Source: Lota lota (Eukaryota > Chordata > Actinopteri > Gadiformes > Lotidae). Taken from it: a stretch of 64,000 bases of DNA. Location of the stretch: assembly GCA_026745465.1 (NCBI GenBank), contig JACYXH010000446.1, positions 1,343,466 through 1,407,465 of the forward strand. Reading direction: 5' to 3'. The translations under genes and the position numbers were made by a program. This document shows, piece by piece, positions 1-11,644 of this stretch; the stretch's first letter is position 1; each line of letters begins with the position of its first letter. Below the pieces are notes generated by a model, which saw only the letters and a list, made by a program, of their open reading frames with translations, was not told the DNA's origin and ran no database searches.

Positions 1-1039
1 AGCAAGGTTTTCATAGTGAATGATTCAACAAATGAATTGCTTGTTGAAAAGTTGACATTTGATTACTCCAGCAATATGATTGGTCAGAACAAATACTTAT
101 ATAATATACAATATACTTAGATATTAATCTAAAGTCTGATTTGTGAGACTAACCAATTGATTTAATGTAATAACATGTAATTCATATTTCATTTAAAATT
201 GAACAATATGCAGGGGCTGGCAGACAGCTGCATCAACTGCAACCAAAACACAAAACTGTTTGTGCTGTTGTGGGCAATACATTTCTGATGAAATGTCACC
301 ATTAAATGTTCTTTTACCTTAAGTATAACACTATGAATACATCTTGAAAACTTACACTTTGTTTTACAAAGTTTGTTCCAAGAAGTCAAAATCAGCAAAC
401 ACTGAAGCAATATATGGAAAGAAAATGTGAGTTGTTGTCCTGAGGGAACAACAACTCAGAATCACTGTAAATGTACTTTTTGGAATGTTTGTACAGAGAA
501 AAATCTGAAATCAGTTCATCAAAAGAAGGAACTCTACCTTTTGCTTGAATGCTTCATTGTGCCCATAGTCTCCTTGGAAAAAGTGTTTTTCTGTGAAAGT
601 AACAATAGAGCCAAAATGTGAAGTGAAAAAGGTGAGCGCCCAGAAGGGTCTGTTACAAAGAAACCACATTTGGTGTGCAGCTATGTCTTAAAACACAAAT
701 ACACAATTGTACTGGGGGGGAAGGATGAATGAATAATGTATTGAAATGCTTAACTCATGCATTGACCTTGTACTAGAAACTAGACAGAGGACACTGGATA
801 TTTCTAAACATTGCTTCTTTCAAAATCTGTCAAATCCATCACATTCACTTCTTCTCCCTATTCACCGATCCTCCTTTAAGTACATAAGGTGGCATGAGAG
901 TGAGGAAGACAAGTGAGGAAGTGAAAAGAGAGACTGTTTTAACAGAGTAACGGTGCTGACAAAGACCTGTGTCAGATAACTACAGTTGTTTGCATTTCAA
1001 TGCTATTCAATTGTTTGTGAGAAAATGTTCAGAAGGGTC
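1..1039. other. AT-rich stretch, nothing recognised
   Basis: No exon, RNA gene or mobile element is recognised. The open frames are short (73 residues or fewer) and have no family resemblance. A short G run lies near 714-720. Confidence 0.6.
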
Positions 1040-1216
1040 CTTTGTTTAAGTGCTTCACGATCGGTTCTAATTGACTATTTAGTCATTTTCGGACGTTTAA
1101 GTCCAACACAACTTAGAGTTGCAGGCCATTAAGCAGCAGGTAAGGGTTGAGGGAATCAAACCCAAGACCTGTTGGTTGGGAGTCCCACTAGCTGCTTCAC
1201 TACCCTGTCCCATAAC
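1040..1216 (-). repeat. tRNA-derived SINE with the common fish 3' tail
   Basis: Read on the minus strand, the right part (about 1130-1215) is tRNA-like. It has a box-B-like GGTTTGATTCCC and the run GGGACTCCCAACCAACAGG, typical of fish tRNA SINE heads. The left part (about 1078-1117) reads TTGGACTTAAACGTCCGAAA followed by ATGACTAA. This is a diverged form of the tail 'ttggataaaagcgtctgc' plus 'taaatgactaa', which many fish SINEs share with partner LINEs. Head, short body and tail are in the expected order. The family name is not assigned. The divergence suggests an old copy. Confidence 0.6.
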
Positions 1217-1719
1217 CCCTACACATCCTGAATAGTTATCAGTCAAGGCAGCAGGTTGAAGGCATTGAGATGTCTAAGGCAAACATGCGGAACCAAGAAT
1301 TATGTTTCTGTTTTGTTTATTTTTTTCCAGGAGTGCGTGGAATGTCCTCGAGATGCGCAAGGACCATCTCCAGAGGCTCCTTCGTGAGAGACGTGAACAT
1401 AGAACACTTATCAACCTTGACCATATATATTAACATGCAGGCTTGATGACAAAAACATGGAAGGGAAGAGAACGGCTCATACATTTGCTTAGAGATTGGT
1501 GTGTGTGTGTGTGTGTGTCTTTGATTTCTGCTGGTGGGAGGGGGTTGTACACGTGCCTCACATCAGAATATTTAGTGTAAAATCTCTTTACTTAATATTA
1601 TCTATCATATTAAACCCCACATCATCCGCTTATTTGTTTTGTGATGACTCAACTCTGCCCTAACCTGAATGGAAATACTCAAATGTTGTCCACTGTGTTA
1701 GATCCGTCACTTTGTGAAG
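1217..1719. other. Intervening sequence, nothing recognised
   Basis: Apart from a (GT)9 tract at 1499-1518, no repeat or coding signal is recognised. Confidence 0.5.
1499..1518. repeat. (GT)9 microsatellite
   Basis: Nine uninterrupted GT units. Confidence 0.95.
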
Positions 1720-2990
1720 CTTGTTGTCCTGTAACGGTTGTTAACAAGCTGGTGGGGAGATTCGCCCAGCCCCTAACTACTGTATACCAGACGCCTACCC
1801 CGCTTGCTTTGACGCCCCACCTCTGGGCATAACCCTGGCCAGAACCGTGGCTGCCGATCGCGTCTGTGTAGTAGCTCTCCCCTGGGACCTGTGCACTTGG
1901 AAGTTTGCTGGGATTATTTAAGAGTTTGGAAATAACTAACTCTAGGGATATGTTTCTTCAATGGTGACTAAGTAACCTCTTAGAATCACAATGCTTGATC
2001 CTTCTCTACCGTTTCCTTTGTTTGAGAGAAGAGGGCGTCGGCCGATGAAAAATGGTTAAAATGGTTTTATTTGCTGGATTACAGGGGGGAACATTGCATT
2101 AAGCTAAAAATACCCTCAATAAAAAGTAAAAGGGAAAAAAACAGAATAATAAAAAGGATACTTTCTATAAGTAATCTAAAGAAAAGGTTAAAACAACGAT
2201 CACACATATGGCTTACTTGTGGTGTCAAGCCGTATCAATTGCCGGGGAGAAAGGGGAAAAAATCCCTTTTTGGAACATGGCCGAAAAGGTTATATTTGTT
2301 TTTTCTGTCCGTAATTCTTCTGTGTGCCTGCAGCTGTAAGCCTTCATAGCTTCTTAGGGCTATGGGAGGAATCCTCTCTTCGGAGGGTGGGCGGTCAAGG
2401 CTAGCTTCTGGTAAAAATGCGAGGCTGATAGAAGTTTTGAGAAGAAACTCTCTTCTCCTATTTTCTGAAATCTTTCTTAGTCTTTTTAGTATTTTCTTCT
2501 TCTCCGGACTTTAGGTGGCCGTCCGGCATGTGGCCGTCCGGCATGGAGCCTCCGTGGCTAGGATTCCTCCCTATTCCTACCCCGGTCAGGCCGTTTTATA
2601 GAGCTCATGGCTTTGCCCATTCCACTCCCTTCTATGGAGCAGATATGGCTTTGACCATTCCCTGCCCTTTTATGGATTTATTCATTGTGCTGTCGTCACC
2701 TATTTATGCTGACATCACCTATGCTATCCTCCATTTTGTCCTTGCATGAACCACAGCTGGTGTTCTTCTGCTGATGTCAGCTAATCTACTAGTTTTTTGG
2801 TGATCTTATCAGTACTCATCAAACCCTCACAGGCAAGGCCAACTTTCCCAAGTAAGACAATTAAGTTATGTTCCAAACAATAACAATACCCCACGTATGC
2901 CATAATACATAAAACAGTAATTATCTGGTGTGAATTATAAGTCACACCAGACCTGAATGGTGAGCCCATGTACCCTTAGTTAACAGTGTT
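1720..2990. other. Unassigned block of distinct composition
   Basis: This stretch differs from its AT-rich flanks. It has a C-rich part (1735-1900), a purine-rich part (2090-2280) and a pyrimidine-rich part (2430-2520), then a direct repeat of GTGGCCGTCCGGCAT at about 2515-2545. A 92-codon frame at 2071-2349 on the plus strand encodes a basic stretch followed by a hydrophobic run and matches nothing I recognise. The mixture resembles the leader or LTR region of a decayed retroelement, but I found no repeat ends, primer site or pol motif, so this remains a guess. Confidence 0.3.
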
Positions 2991-5386
2991 ATACTATCTC
3001 TAGACATAGAATAGTTTGCACCTGCCAACCGGGCTTACTAACATTGGATGCAGTACATGTACTTCTCGTATCATAAAGTGTTTCTTCATTTTATAAGATA
3101 CTCCCGAGTGCTTCAGCATTGTAGCTAGTGCATTACTTATAGTATGTATGGTTACGCAGTATGACATACAGATGGATATACAGTAAAACATACAGTGTTC
3201 ATTGGTTATTGGTTATAGCTTCCCATATGGTTGCACAGTGTTATAGTAAAACATACATGGATGCATGACCAGAGTATTACTTTTAAGTGCGCCTATAGTT
3301 ATGATAAAACAATGCTTAGGTTTATATAGAATGTGATTAATAAAGAGTAACATCCCTTACGTCCCATGCCTTCTAATATATCTGGACACCGATGAATCAA
3401 CATTACTTGACAACTGTCACAGTTGAAGGGAAAAAGCACTACAAAGACTGCAATGTGTGCAGATACATTTTGAGGCATTGATTTACATGATGCTTTCATG
3501 TTGTAAGGAGGAAGGTGTGTGTGGAGAATGAGCTCCTGTCTGACATGACTACAAAGGAAAGCATCATAAACATCTCATTAGGGAAAGCATAGAGGTGACT
3601 TTCACGTGAAAAGAAAGGAAGGAAGAAAAAAGCCAACAAGGACAGAAGGAAGAAAATAACACATAAAGAGAGAAGGAGAAAAAAAGGAGAGAAAGAGGTA
3701 ACAAATGACCAAGGCTTGAGGTTTGGAGACATTAAAAAGAACTGCGATGAGAGGATGCATTACATGTTACTACACATAACATCACATTAATAAACATTAT
3801 TACACCATATTACACCTTACTACTCATTACATTTCTTCACATTACACATTACTATACACTACTTCTCATTACACATGATTATACATTATTACACATTACT
3901 ACACGTTACTATGTATTAATTAGCATTGCGACGCATTACTTCACATTTCTTAGTCTCATAAAGATAGTATGTATATATTCTAGTGTATGTGTATAGCATA
4001 CTTTATATGTATAGTACAGTATATAGTTCATATATGTATAGTATATACATAGTCCAATGTGTGGTGTTGGATAACTCTATACTTGATGAACGAGAACAAG
4101 AAGAAGGCATATTATCTTTTTAGGCAGCTTTACTCAAACGACCGAGCACAGTCAAATAACAACCTTAATAAAGTAATTATAATAAACTGTCAATAAATGA
4201 ATTAATCCTCAACCCGCAATCCTGTGTTAAAAAAGTAACATCTTTCTTTCATGGTTATGATGACCATCCATATGCAATCCGATTAACAAACTAAATGTAT
4301 CTATTGTGACAAATGATGAAACCTCGGATTCACACCTCCAGTAATTTGAATAATTGTCCATTGTTAATCAACATGACAACAAGTGATGAACATGTTTGTA
4401 AACTTGTTGAACTAAATTATGATAGCAAAGTGAAGGGACTCTGTATCACTTCCTCTCAAAGGTAGAGTTGATGCCTCCTCAGACACGATCATGTGAATGA
4501 TATGGCACACATGCACATTGCTCTTTCATTGTTGCAAGGGTTGACGGAGGAAAGCAATGTTCGCCAAGTACCAGTTTAGAACAGAAATTCAGAATTTTTG
4601 AAGGTAGGTTTAATAAATAAAGAAATGCGGGTGAGTACTTTCTTTTATCATTAGCAAAGCTCATAATAAAGGAATACTAGAGATGATTTCTATATATTTA
4701 AATACAAATGTATATGTTCACCATAACTTAATACCATAAAGCACATTTATTTCATAATTTTAATCGAATACGGCACATTTAAATGGTATAACAATGGAAA
4801 GAAAACCAACACTCAATGTAGTGGCACGTACCTCGTTGTTTCTAATTCTTCTGTGCCACTTTTCTGAAGTCAGTTTAATTGCAACCAGTATTTGAAACAC
4901 GAGCAAACCAAACAGTTTTCCTTTTAAATGTTTACTTATGAAAAACAAAAATTATACATGGTACGCACGGTCAAAAACGGTGTTGCTTCCACGTCTCTAA
5001 CTTCAAACTAAAACTAACTACGTCCAGTCAATTACGCTATGACGTAGTGCTATCTGACTGGAAGCTCAAAATACTGAAATGTTATCAGACCTAAACATTA
5101 CTAAATCATACATTTTAAACCAATACATTTCTTATGAATTTGTAACTAAATTATTATTACTAGTCCTTATTTGGCTCTTACACTCAAGGTGAACATAATT
5201 CCCCTTGGAGTGGTTGAATTATTATTCAACGCACATATGAATTTGACTGAGACACAAAGAGCATGTGAAAACAAACTGGCTAGTTAAAGCCATCTTATGA
5301 ATTTTTTAGATTAAACAAAAGACGGCAGGGGAAATTAATAAATACAGGCAGAGAAAATCTGACAAGAATGGACAGCTTGAACGATA
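2991..5386. other. AT-rich intergenic sequence
   Basis: No gene or element is recognised apart from the degenerate ATTAC-type array entered separately. A run of short, diverged TATGTATAG-like motifs follows at about 3965-4055. Confidence 0.55.
3758..3962. repeat. Degenerate short tandem array (ACATTAC/ACACATTACTA)
   Basis: About 200 bp built from many imperfect copies of a roughly 9-11 bp motif of the type 'cattactacacattac', with variable spacing. It looks like an old simple-sequence expansion that has drifted. Confidence 0.7.
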
Positions 5387-5665
5387 GTTATGTTATTATA
5401 ACTCTAGTTCTATGATTGTAGGCGTAGCCGTCTAGGCTTCGCCTTATGGGCTTGTCCCGTGCGCGCACTCGCGTACACTGAAAATTTAAACAATGTACCA
5501 ATCAACGTGGGCCCCGCCCACATTCCCCACAACACCGTGTATATAACGCAGCGCACAGCAGCATTCGTCCTCCACGCTATTCTTTCAGCAATTGGAGGGT
5601 ACAGCAGGTGGAAAACTAGACGGCAACGCTTACAATCATAGAACTAGAGTTATAATAACATAACT
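5387..5665. repeat. 279-bp block with ~45-bp inverted ends at the left end of DIRS copy 1
   Basis: The left arm (from about 5387, GTTATTATAACTCTAGTTCT then ATGATTGTAGGCG) and the right arm (about 5615-5665) are near-perfect inverted copies. Between them lies the DIRS terminal sequence with a GTATATAA box. A second, differently ended copy of the DIRS terminal motif (TTTCATGTAGGCTACGCCG) follows at once at 5675-5716. The block may be a rearranged terminal repeat or a small snap-back derivative joined to the main element. Confidence 0.65.
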
Positions 5666-5698
5666 ATAGTTCTATTTCATGTAGGCTACGCCGTCTAG

Positions 5699-5725
5699 GC
5701 TTCACCTTATGGGCTAAGGTGAAGC
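5699..5725. repeat. Perfect 11-bp hairpin in the DIRS terminal region
   Basis: GCTTCACCTTA and TAAGGTGAAGC flank the 5-nt loop TGGGC. It begins inside the terminal motif. DIRS elements carry an internal complementary region near one end, thought to template circle formation, and this hairpin lies where such a region would be expected. Confidence 0.7.
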
Positions 5726-6103
5726 TGCGAGCGGAGCCCGATCAATGTACTCCTGCTGGACCCAAGTCACAAAGACCTAAGTCACAGGGCACATCAGACT
5801 CAATAAGCCGAAGATGTGCAAAACACAAAAGCTAATTAAAAAACTCTTAATTCTCCTAAGAACACGCAAAGCGATGATCAAGAGAATGGAGTGAGTCTGT
5901 AACCTCTGACTCAACCCGTATTTCATAGAATCCATGAAAAATGGGCGATGCAGAGCAACAAGGCTTCTCCTATGTCCGCTACCATCGGGGCGGAGCTAGG
6001 CAAACCCAAGCCGCAAACTGCGACGAGCAACAAGGCCCCTCATACGTCCGCTCCCAAACAGAGGCGGTAGGAGGAACCTGCTGGCAGGCGTAACAATGAG
6101 AAG

Positions 6104-7020
6104 AGCAGCTAGATCGGCTTAGCAAAAGCAACGAAGCTTGCTGGTGAACACCGAATGTGCAACGCTGGCAACGAATGCACTTGACGATGGACTAAGGTCC
6201 GCACAAGCACTTGAATTCACACAAAACCGTCTCAATAAATGCAAAGCGTATAAGAGACAAGGGCAACATATCCATTATAAATGCTTAGAGGACAGGATAT
6301 TAAGACGCTGGTTACAAACCGTAACCAAAACCAGAATAACCGGTCACTCTTAATCCCAGTTTAACGCTGGGACGCTACCATGAGGTGTAGCCTAGACAGC
6401 GTAGCCCACATTAAACAGACAGCGACAAAGAGCAGCTAATTCGGTGTAACAACGCAGCGAAGAAGCTCTAGCTTGCCGGAGATCACACAAAGTGTGCAAC
6501 ACTGGCAACAACCGTATGCAACGATGGACTAAAAGTCCACACAAACACGCATAACCTTCTCCATAGTCGCAAAGCGTGTAAGAGACAGTTCGAGCATACT
6601 CATAATTAATGGTAGAGGACAGGATATTACAACGCCGGTTACAATCTGTAACCAAAGCAAGAATACCGGTCACTCTTAATCCCAGCGCAACGCTGGGATG
6701 CTAATATGAGGTGTAGCCTAGACGGCGTAATCCACATGAAAATAAATGGCGACAAAGAGCAGCTAAATCGGTGTAACAACGCAGCGAAGAAGCTTTAGCT
6801 TGGCGGTGATCACGCCGTGTGTGCTGGCAACGAACAAATGCGACGATGGACTAAAGTCCACACAAGCACACATAACCTTCTCAATAATCGCAAAGCGTAT
6901 AAGAGACAAGGGTAGCGTACTCATAATTAATGGTAGAGGATAGGATATTACAACACCGGTTACAATCTGTAACTAAAGCAAGAATAACCGGTCACTCTTA
7001 ATCCCAGCGTAACGCTGGGA
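6104..7020. repeat. Subterminal tandem array, ~327-bp units x2.8
   Basis: Units start at 6104, 6431 and 6758 with AGCAGCTARWTCGG; the last is shorter. Each repeats the same series of blocks, including ATGGACTAA, GCAAAGCGTATAAGAGACA, ACCGGTCACTCTTAATCCCA and a small hairpin CCCAGCG-TAA-CGCTGGG. The first two units also carry a copy of the element's own terminal motif (GGTGTAGCCTAGACGGCGTA type, about 6383-6412 and 6708-6737). The array lies between the recombinase region and the terminal repeat. Confidence 0.85.
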
Positions 7021-7860
7021 AAAACCACCGGGTGACAGCAGAGATAGGCTTAATTGAAGAGCAATGTTACGAATTGTAACAACTCCGAGAGACAGGCCTA
7101 TATCCAAGCAGTAGAAGGGGCCCCCGACTCCAACACAGAGTGGCCGGGTGAACCCCTGGACATGTCTCACATGTAAAAACATAAAAAGGGCCGGGGGAAG
7201 ACTATGACGCAGCCGCGCAAATGTCCTCCACCGAAAAAACGCCCTTGAGTAGATCTGTCGAAGCGGTCATTCTCCGTGTAGAGTGGGCTCTAAGCTCTAA
7301 CCCCTTGGCAGCTTTGCTAAAAAGACACAAATAACTGTTGTGTAGAACGGAACGCGGCCGAGCATTTCACGTACATAGCCAGTGCCCGCACCGGGCACAG
7401 GAGATACAACTCCACCTCTGCCTCACTAGAATGAGGCAGGGGGTGAAAACCTTAAGCACAATATCACTAGACCGAAAATAACTGTTGATGTTCTAGGGGA
7501 GGAACACAGGATTGGGTCTAAGCAGCGCGATGGAGCTGTCCTTTAATGACAAGCAGCTCGGGCTGACAGACAGAGCGGCCAACCGTCTTAAAGTATCCAA
7601 AGGGCCTTGAGACGGAGGCTCGAAAGGGTCCCTGGATAACACACACAACACGGTGGGAAAATCCCAATGCGGTGTAAGCACGCGAGAAAACAGGCTCAAC
7701 GCGTTTAGCCCCACGCAAGAAACTCTTGACCAGTGGGTGACTGACTGAAAAACCAGTAACTGTCACAGCCTGCGTGGCCAGCCGAAACGGCTGCCGCATA
7801 GACTTGATAGTGGAGAAAGCCAAACCTTTCTCCAGTGTAAGCACTGTAGGAAAACAAGCA
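7021..7860 (-). pseudogene. DIRS tyrosine recombinase region (fossil)
   Basis: Minus-strand reading around 7518-7844 gives peptides of the fish DIRS recombinase N-terminal part, such as LEKGLAFSTIK and HPLVKSFLRGAKR. The reading further left, about 7100-7400, has the family's recombinase C-terminal character (RAHSTRR, then ICAAASW). In the family this enzyme inserts the circular DNA intermediate in place of an integrase. The region lies downstream of the RNase H part, the usual DIRS order. It is broken. Confidence 0.7.
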
Positions 7861-9290
7861 CGCTTCCCACCTCACACAGAGATGGGACAGCGTGGTTGCT
7901 GTCACACCACTTAGAGAAAAAATCCAACTTCGCTGCATAGAGGGAGAAATGGAAGGCGCGCTGGCACTGGGAATCACAGAGCTGAACGGCTCTCCGGGGC
8001 CACCCAAATGAGGGACAGTTCTTCCTGTCTGATCTGCTCCAGTAGAAGCCAGTAGAAGCGGCGGGAACGCATACAGGAGAGCCCGCGGCCAAGGTGTGTG
8101 TGCGCCATCGCGTCCACCCCCAACGGGGGACGATCCTGAGCGCTGAGAGAGTACCACAACCTGCAATGGGTGTTCTCTCTGGATGCGAAAAAGGTCCACC
8201 TGAGCCGTTCCGAACCTCTGCCAGATCAGTCTGACAATGTTGGGATGTAACCGCCACTCGTCTCGGCGGGGACCACCGCGAGACATGAGGTCCGCCCTGA
8301 AGTTCTGGGCGCCCACGATAGGTGGGGCTCTTAGGCTGAGCAGATTCTGATGAGCCCAAAGCCAGAGCTCGACCGCTGCACGGGGGAGAGCAGAGGAGCT
8401 CACTCCCCGGTTTATTAATGTAAGCCGCTGCTGGCACGCTGTCTGTTCTGATCAGAACGTGGCGGCCGTGCACCAGGTGAGAGAAATATAAAAGCACTTT
8501 CCTCACCGTGGCGAGCTCTAGCACACTTTGTGTGCAGTGGGGAGCGTCGGCAACCCGCCTCTGACCGGTGTCTGGTGACACCGAGCGGGGTCGGAGAGCA
8601 CCCTGAGCTTGTGTCACCTGGGATCCAACCTCTGGCAAGCAAGCCACCGCTGTAGTCTGCGCATAAAGGGCAGACCCAGGGAACAGCAGTTGGGGCAGCT
8701 TTCATCAGCCTCAACAGGTGCATGACAGACCACAGAGCGCCACCAGGACCGCATCTCGCAGAGGAGGTGAGAGCCTCGCTGTCATCGTGGCCGAGTCTAG
8801 GCAAAGCCCCAAGTATACTAGCCGACTGCTGGGGAGCCGGGAGCTCTTTTCCCAGTTGATGGCGAAACCCAAGGCAGAGAGGTGATTTATCACCATCATG
8901 GTGTGTCTTCTCGCAGTTTCCTCTCAGCGACCCCAGCGCCATCTCCACACACTTTGAGAAGGTGCGCGGGGCCAGAGAGTAACCGGATGGCAGGAAAGCT
9001 CCCGTGAGCCTTCAGAATAGGGACGTGGAAGTAAAAATCCTAGTAGCCAGGGATGTGGACCAAGCGCCCCCTCTCACACAGTTCTCACTCTCTCAGAGCA
9101 CCACTCTGGTGGCGAACATTTTGAATTTCTGCGCAACAACTACTTTGTTGAAAAAGCAAAGCTTGTCTCCCAAGAGACGACCCACCTCCACTGCTAGAGC
9201 CGTGCTCACAACAGGGTCCTGCAACCTAGTCTCCACCAACCCCATAAAGGGTGGGGGACGGTGCTTGAAGTGAATGTATGTGATGTGCCC
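7861..9290 (-). pseudogene. DIRS reverse transcriptase/RNase H region (fossil)
   Basis: Minus-strand peptides match the DIRS pol. The part near 8711-8899 has VYLGLCLDSATMTARLSPP, the connection after the RT palm. The part near 8400-8510 has VLIRTDSVPAAAYINK, the RNase H core, followed at about 8230-8400 by RADLMSRGGPRRDEWRLHPN, typical of fish DIRS. RT-end sequence (YSLAPRTF-like) is visible at about 8950-9000. The same order occurs in copy 2 at 39.4-40.3 kb. Broken in several places. Confidence 0.75.
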
Positions 9291-9414
9291 ATATAAGCGT
9301 GTCATCCAACAATGTTGGTAAACTCGTCGCTCTCGCCAAAAGAGAGGGCGAGCAGACAGCTGAAAAAAGCTGTCTGGTCCCTACCGCCTTCACATCGTGT
9401 GTGATGGAATTGCT

Positions 9415-9930
9415 CGTCTGCAAGCGGAGAAAACCACTGCAGGTTGGGTCTAAGCGACCGAGCGATAGAGGACCGTGCCACAAGCGTAACGAGAAGCTCC
9501 CCTTCTCTTTACAGACAAGAGACTGTAGGGAGAGAGCGGGGGAAAACCGGGGTCTAGGAGACTGGTGCACGAGGCCGTTGATACAGCCTCGAGTCCCCAG
9601 CCCGCTCATGAAGCACACGGGGACGTCACACGGGGACGGCGCACGGAGGCGGACGAACCCAGGCTACACTACGCCGCCCCACAAGCGTCTGCAAGCGGAG
9701 AAAACCACTGCAGTGCAGGCCTAAGCGACAATGGAGGACCATGCAACGAGCGTAAGGGCAGCTCCGCCTTCTCCTTACAGACTGTAGGGAGAGAACGGTG
9801 AAAAGTCGGGGTCAAGGAAACTGGTGCACGAGATACGGCATCGTGCGACGAGTCCCCAGCCCGCTCACGAAGCACACGGGGACACCGCACGGAGGCGGAC
9901 GAACCCGGGCTACACTACGCCGCCCCACAA
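9415..9930. repeat. Tandem duplication in the ORF1-side part of DIRS copy 1
   Basis: Two diverged units start with CGTCTGCAAGCGGAGAAAAC at 9415 and 9686 and end with ACTACGCCGCCCCACAA at about 9682 and 9930. Shared inner blocks include GAAGCACACGGGGAC and CACGGAGGCGGACGAACCC. It lies in the GC-rich region between the RT part and the inserted Tc1. Confidence 0.8.
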
Positions 9931-10061
9931 TCACTTGGCTGAAGGGAGGGGCGAGGGAGCGTGACAATTATACACGTGGAGCACAAAGCAAAGCTGTGTA
10001 AAGATGTACTGCCAATAAGTCAAACAGACTTTACATCCTTCCATTATTTATATATAAAATA

Positions 10062-11644
10062 TAAACTGCTCAAAAAAATAAAGGGAACATTAAAAGAACA
10101 CATCCTAGATCTGAATGAATGAAATAATCTTATTAAAAACTTTTTTCTTTACATAGTTGAATGTGCTGACAACAAAATCACACAAAAATGATCAATGGAA
10201 ATCAAATGTATCAATCATGGAGGTCTGGATTTGGAGTCACACTCAAAATTTAAGTGGAAAACCACACTACAGGCTGATCCAGCTTTGATGTTATGTCCTT
10301 AAAACAAGTCAAAATGAGGCTCAGTAGTGTGTGTGGCCTCCACATGCCTGTATGACCTCCCTACAACGCCTGGGCATGCACCTGATGAGGTGGCGGATGG
10401 TCTCCTGAGGGATCTCCTCCCAGACCTGGACTAAAGCATCCGCCAACTCCTGGACAGTCTGTGGTGCAATGTGGCGTTGGTGGATGGAGCGAGACATGAT
10501 GTCCCAAATGTGCTCAATTGGATTCAGGTCTGGGGAACGGGCGGGCCAGTCCATAGCATCAATGCCTTCCTCTTGCAGGAACTGCTGACACACTCCAACC
10601 ACATGAGGTCTAGCATTGTCTTGCATTAGGAGGAACCCAGGGCCAACCGCACCAGCATATGGTCTCACAAGGGGTCTGAGGATCTCATCTCGGTACCTAA
10701 TGGCAGTCAGGCTACCTCTGGCGAGCACATGGAGGGCTGTGCGGCCCCCAAAGAAACGCCACCCCACACCATGACTGACCCACCGCCAAACCGGTCATGC
10801 TGGAGGATGTTGCAGGCAGCAGAACGTTCTCCACGGCGTCTCCAGACTCTGTCACGTCTGTCACATGTGCTCAGTGTGAACCTGCTTTCATCTGTGAAGA
10901 GCACAGGGCGCCACTGGCGAATTTGCCAATCTTGGTGTTCTCCGGCAAATGCCAAACGTCCTGCACGGTGTTGGGCTGTAAGCACAACCCCCACCTGTGG
11001 ACGTCGGGCCCTCATACCACCCTCATGGAGTCAGTTTCTGACCGTTTGAGCAGACACATGCACATTTGTGGCCTGCTGGAGGTCATTTTGCAGGGCTCTG
11101 GCAGTGCTCCTCCTGCTCCTCCTTGCACAAAGGCGGAGGTAGCGGTCCTGATACTGGGTTGTTGCCCTCCTACGGCCTCCTCCACGTCTCCTGATGTACT
11201 GGCCTGTCTCCTGGTAGCGCCTCCATGCTCTGGACACTACGCTGACAGACACAGCAAACCTTCTTGCCACAGCTCGCATTGATGTGCCATCCTGGATGAG
11301 CTGCACTACCTGAGCCACTTGTGTGGGTTGTAGACTCCGTCTCATGCTACCACTAGAGTGAAAGCACCGCCAGCATTCAAAAGTGACCAAAACATCAGCC
11401 AGGAAGCATAGGAACTGAGAAGTGGTCTGTGGTCACCACCTGCAGAACCACTCCTTTAATCGGGGTGTCTTGCTAATTGCCTATAATTTCCACCTGTTGT
11501 CTATTCCATTTGCACAACAGCATGTGAAATTTATTGTCAATCAGTGTTGCTTCCTAAGTGGACAGTTTGATTTCACAGAAGTGTGATTGACTTGGATTTA
11601 CATTGTGTTGTTTAAGTGTTCCCTTTATTTTTTAGAGCAGTGTA
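10062..11644 (-). mobile_element. Tc1-like DNA transposon inserted in DIRS copy 1
   Basis: A 1.58 kb element with inverted ends CTGCTCAAAAAAATAAAGGG (10066 onward) and its complement, ending AAAGGGAACACTTAAACAAC-like on the minus strand. TA dinucleotides flank both ends. The ends, internal untranslated parts and transposase match the Tc1 family I know from salmonids, pikes and lampreys, which is described in the literature as horizontally transferred. It splits the DIRS 5' region, so it inserted later. The single transposase gene is on the minus strand and carries two visible lesions. Confidence 0.95.
10321..11345 (-). pseudogene. Tc1 transposase, DD34E, decayed
   Basis: The frame starts at 11345 ([20 protein letters not shown]) and ends with the TGA at 10321-10323 after GGHTHY. 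The paired helix-turn-helix DNA-binding region covers about the first 110 residues. The catalytic residues are visible in FTDESRF, QDNARPH and SPDLNPIEHIWD. The length of 1025 bp is one base short of an intact 341-codon gene. I see an in-frame TGA after HVSAQTVRN (about 11029) and a one-base loss in a G run near 10745, where the frame changes between the first and second catalytic aspartates. The protein would cut and paste the transposon at TA sites; this copy cannot encode it. Only two lesions points to a fairly young insertion. Confidence 0.93.

Noticed and set aside
2071-2349. 92-residue basic-then-hydrophobic frame as a signal-anchored protein
   Set aside because: No family match, no partner gene and a purine-rich composition that would yield Lys-rich peptides by chance.
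10729-11282. Plus-strand frames of 106 and 161 residues over the Tc1
   Set aside because: They are antisense shadows of the Tc1 transposase on the minus strand.
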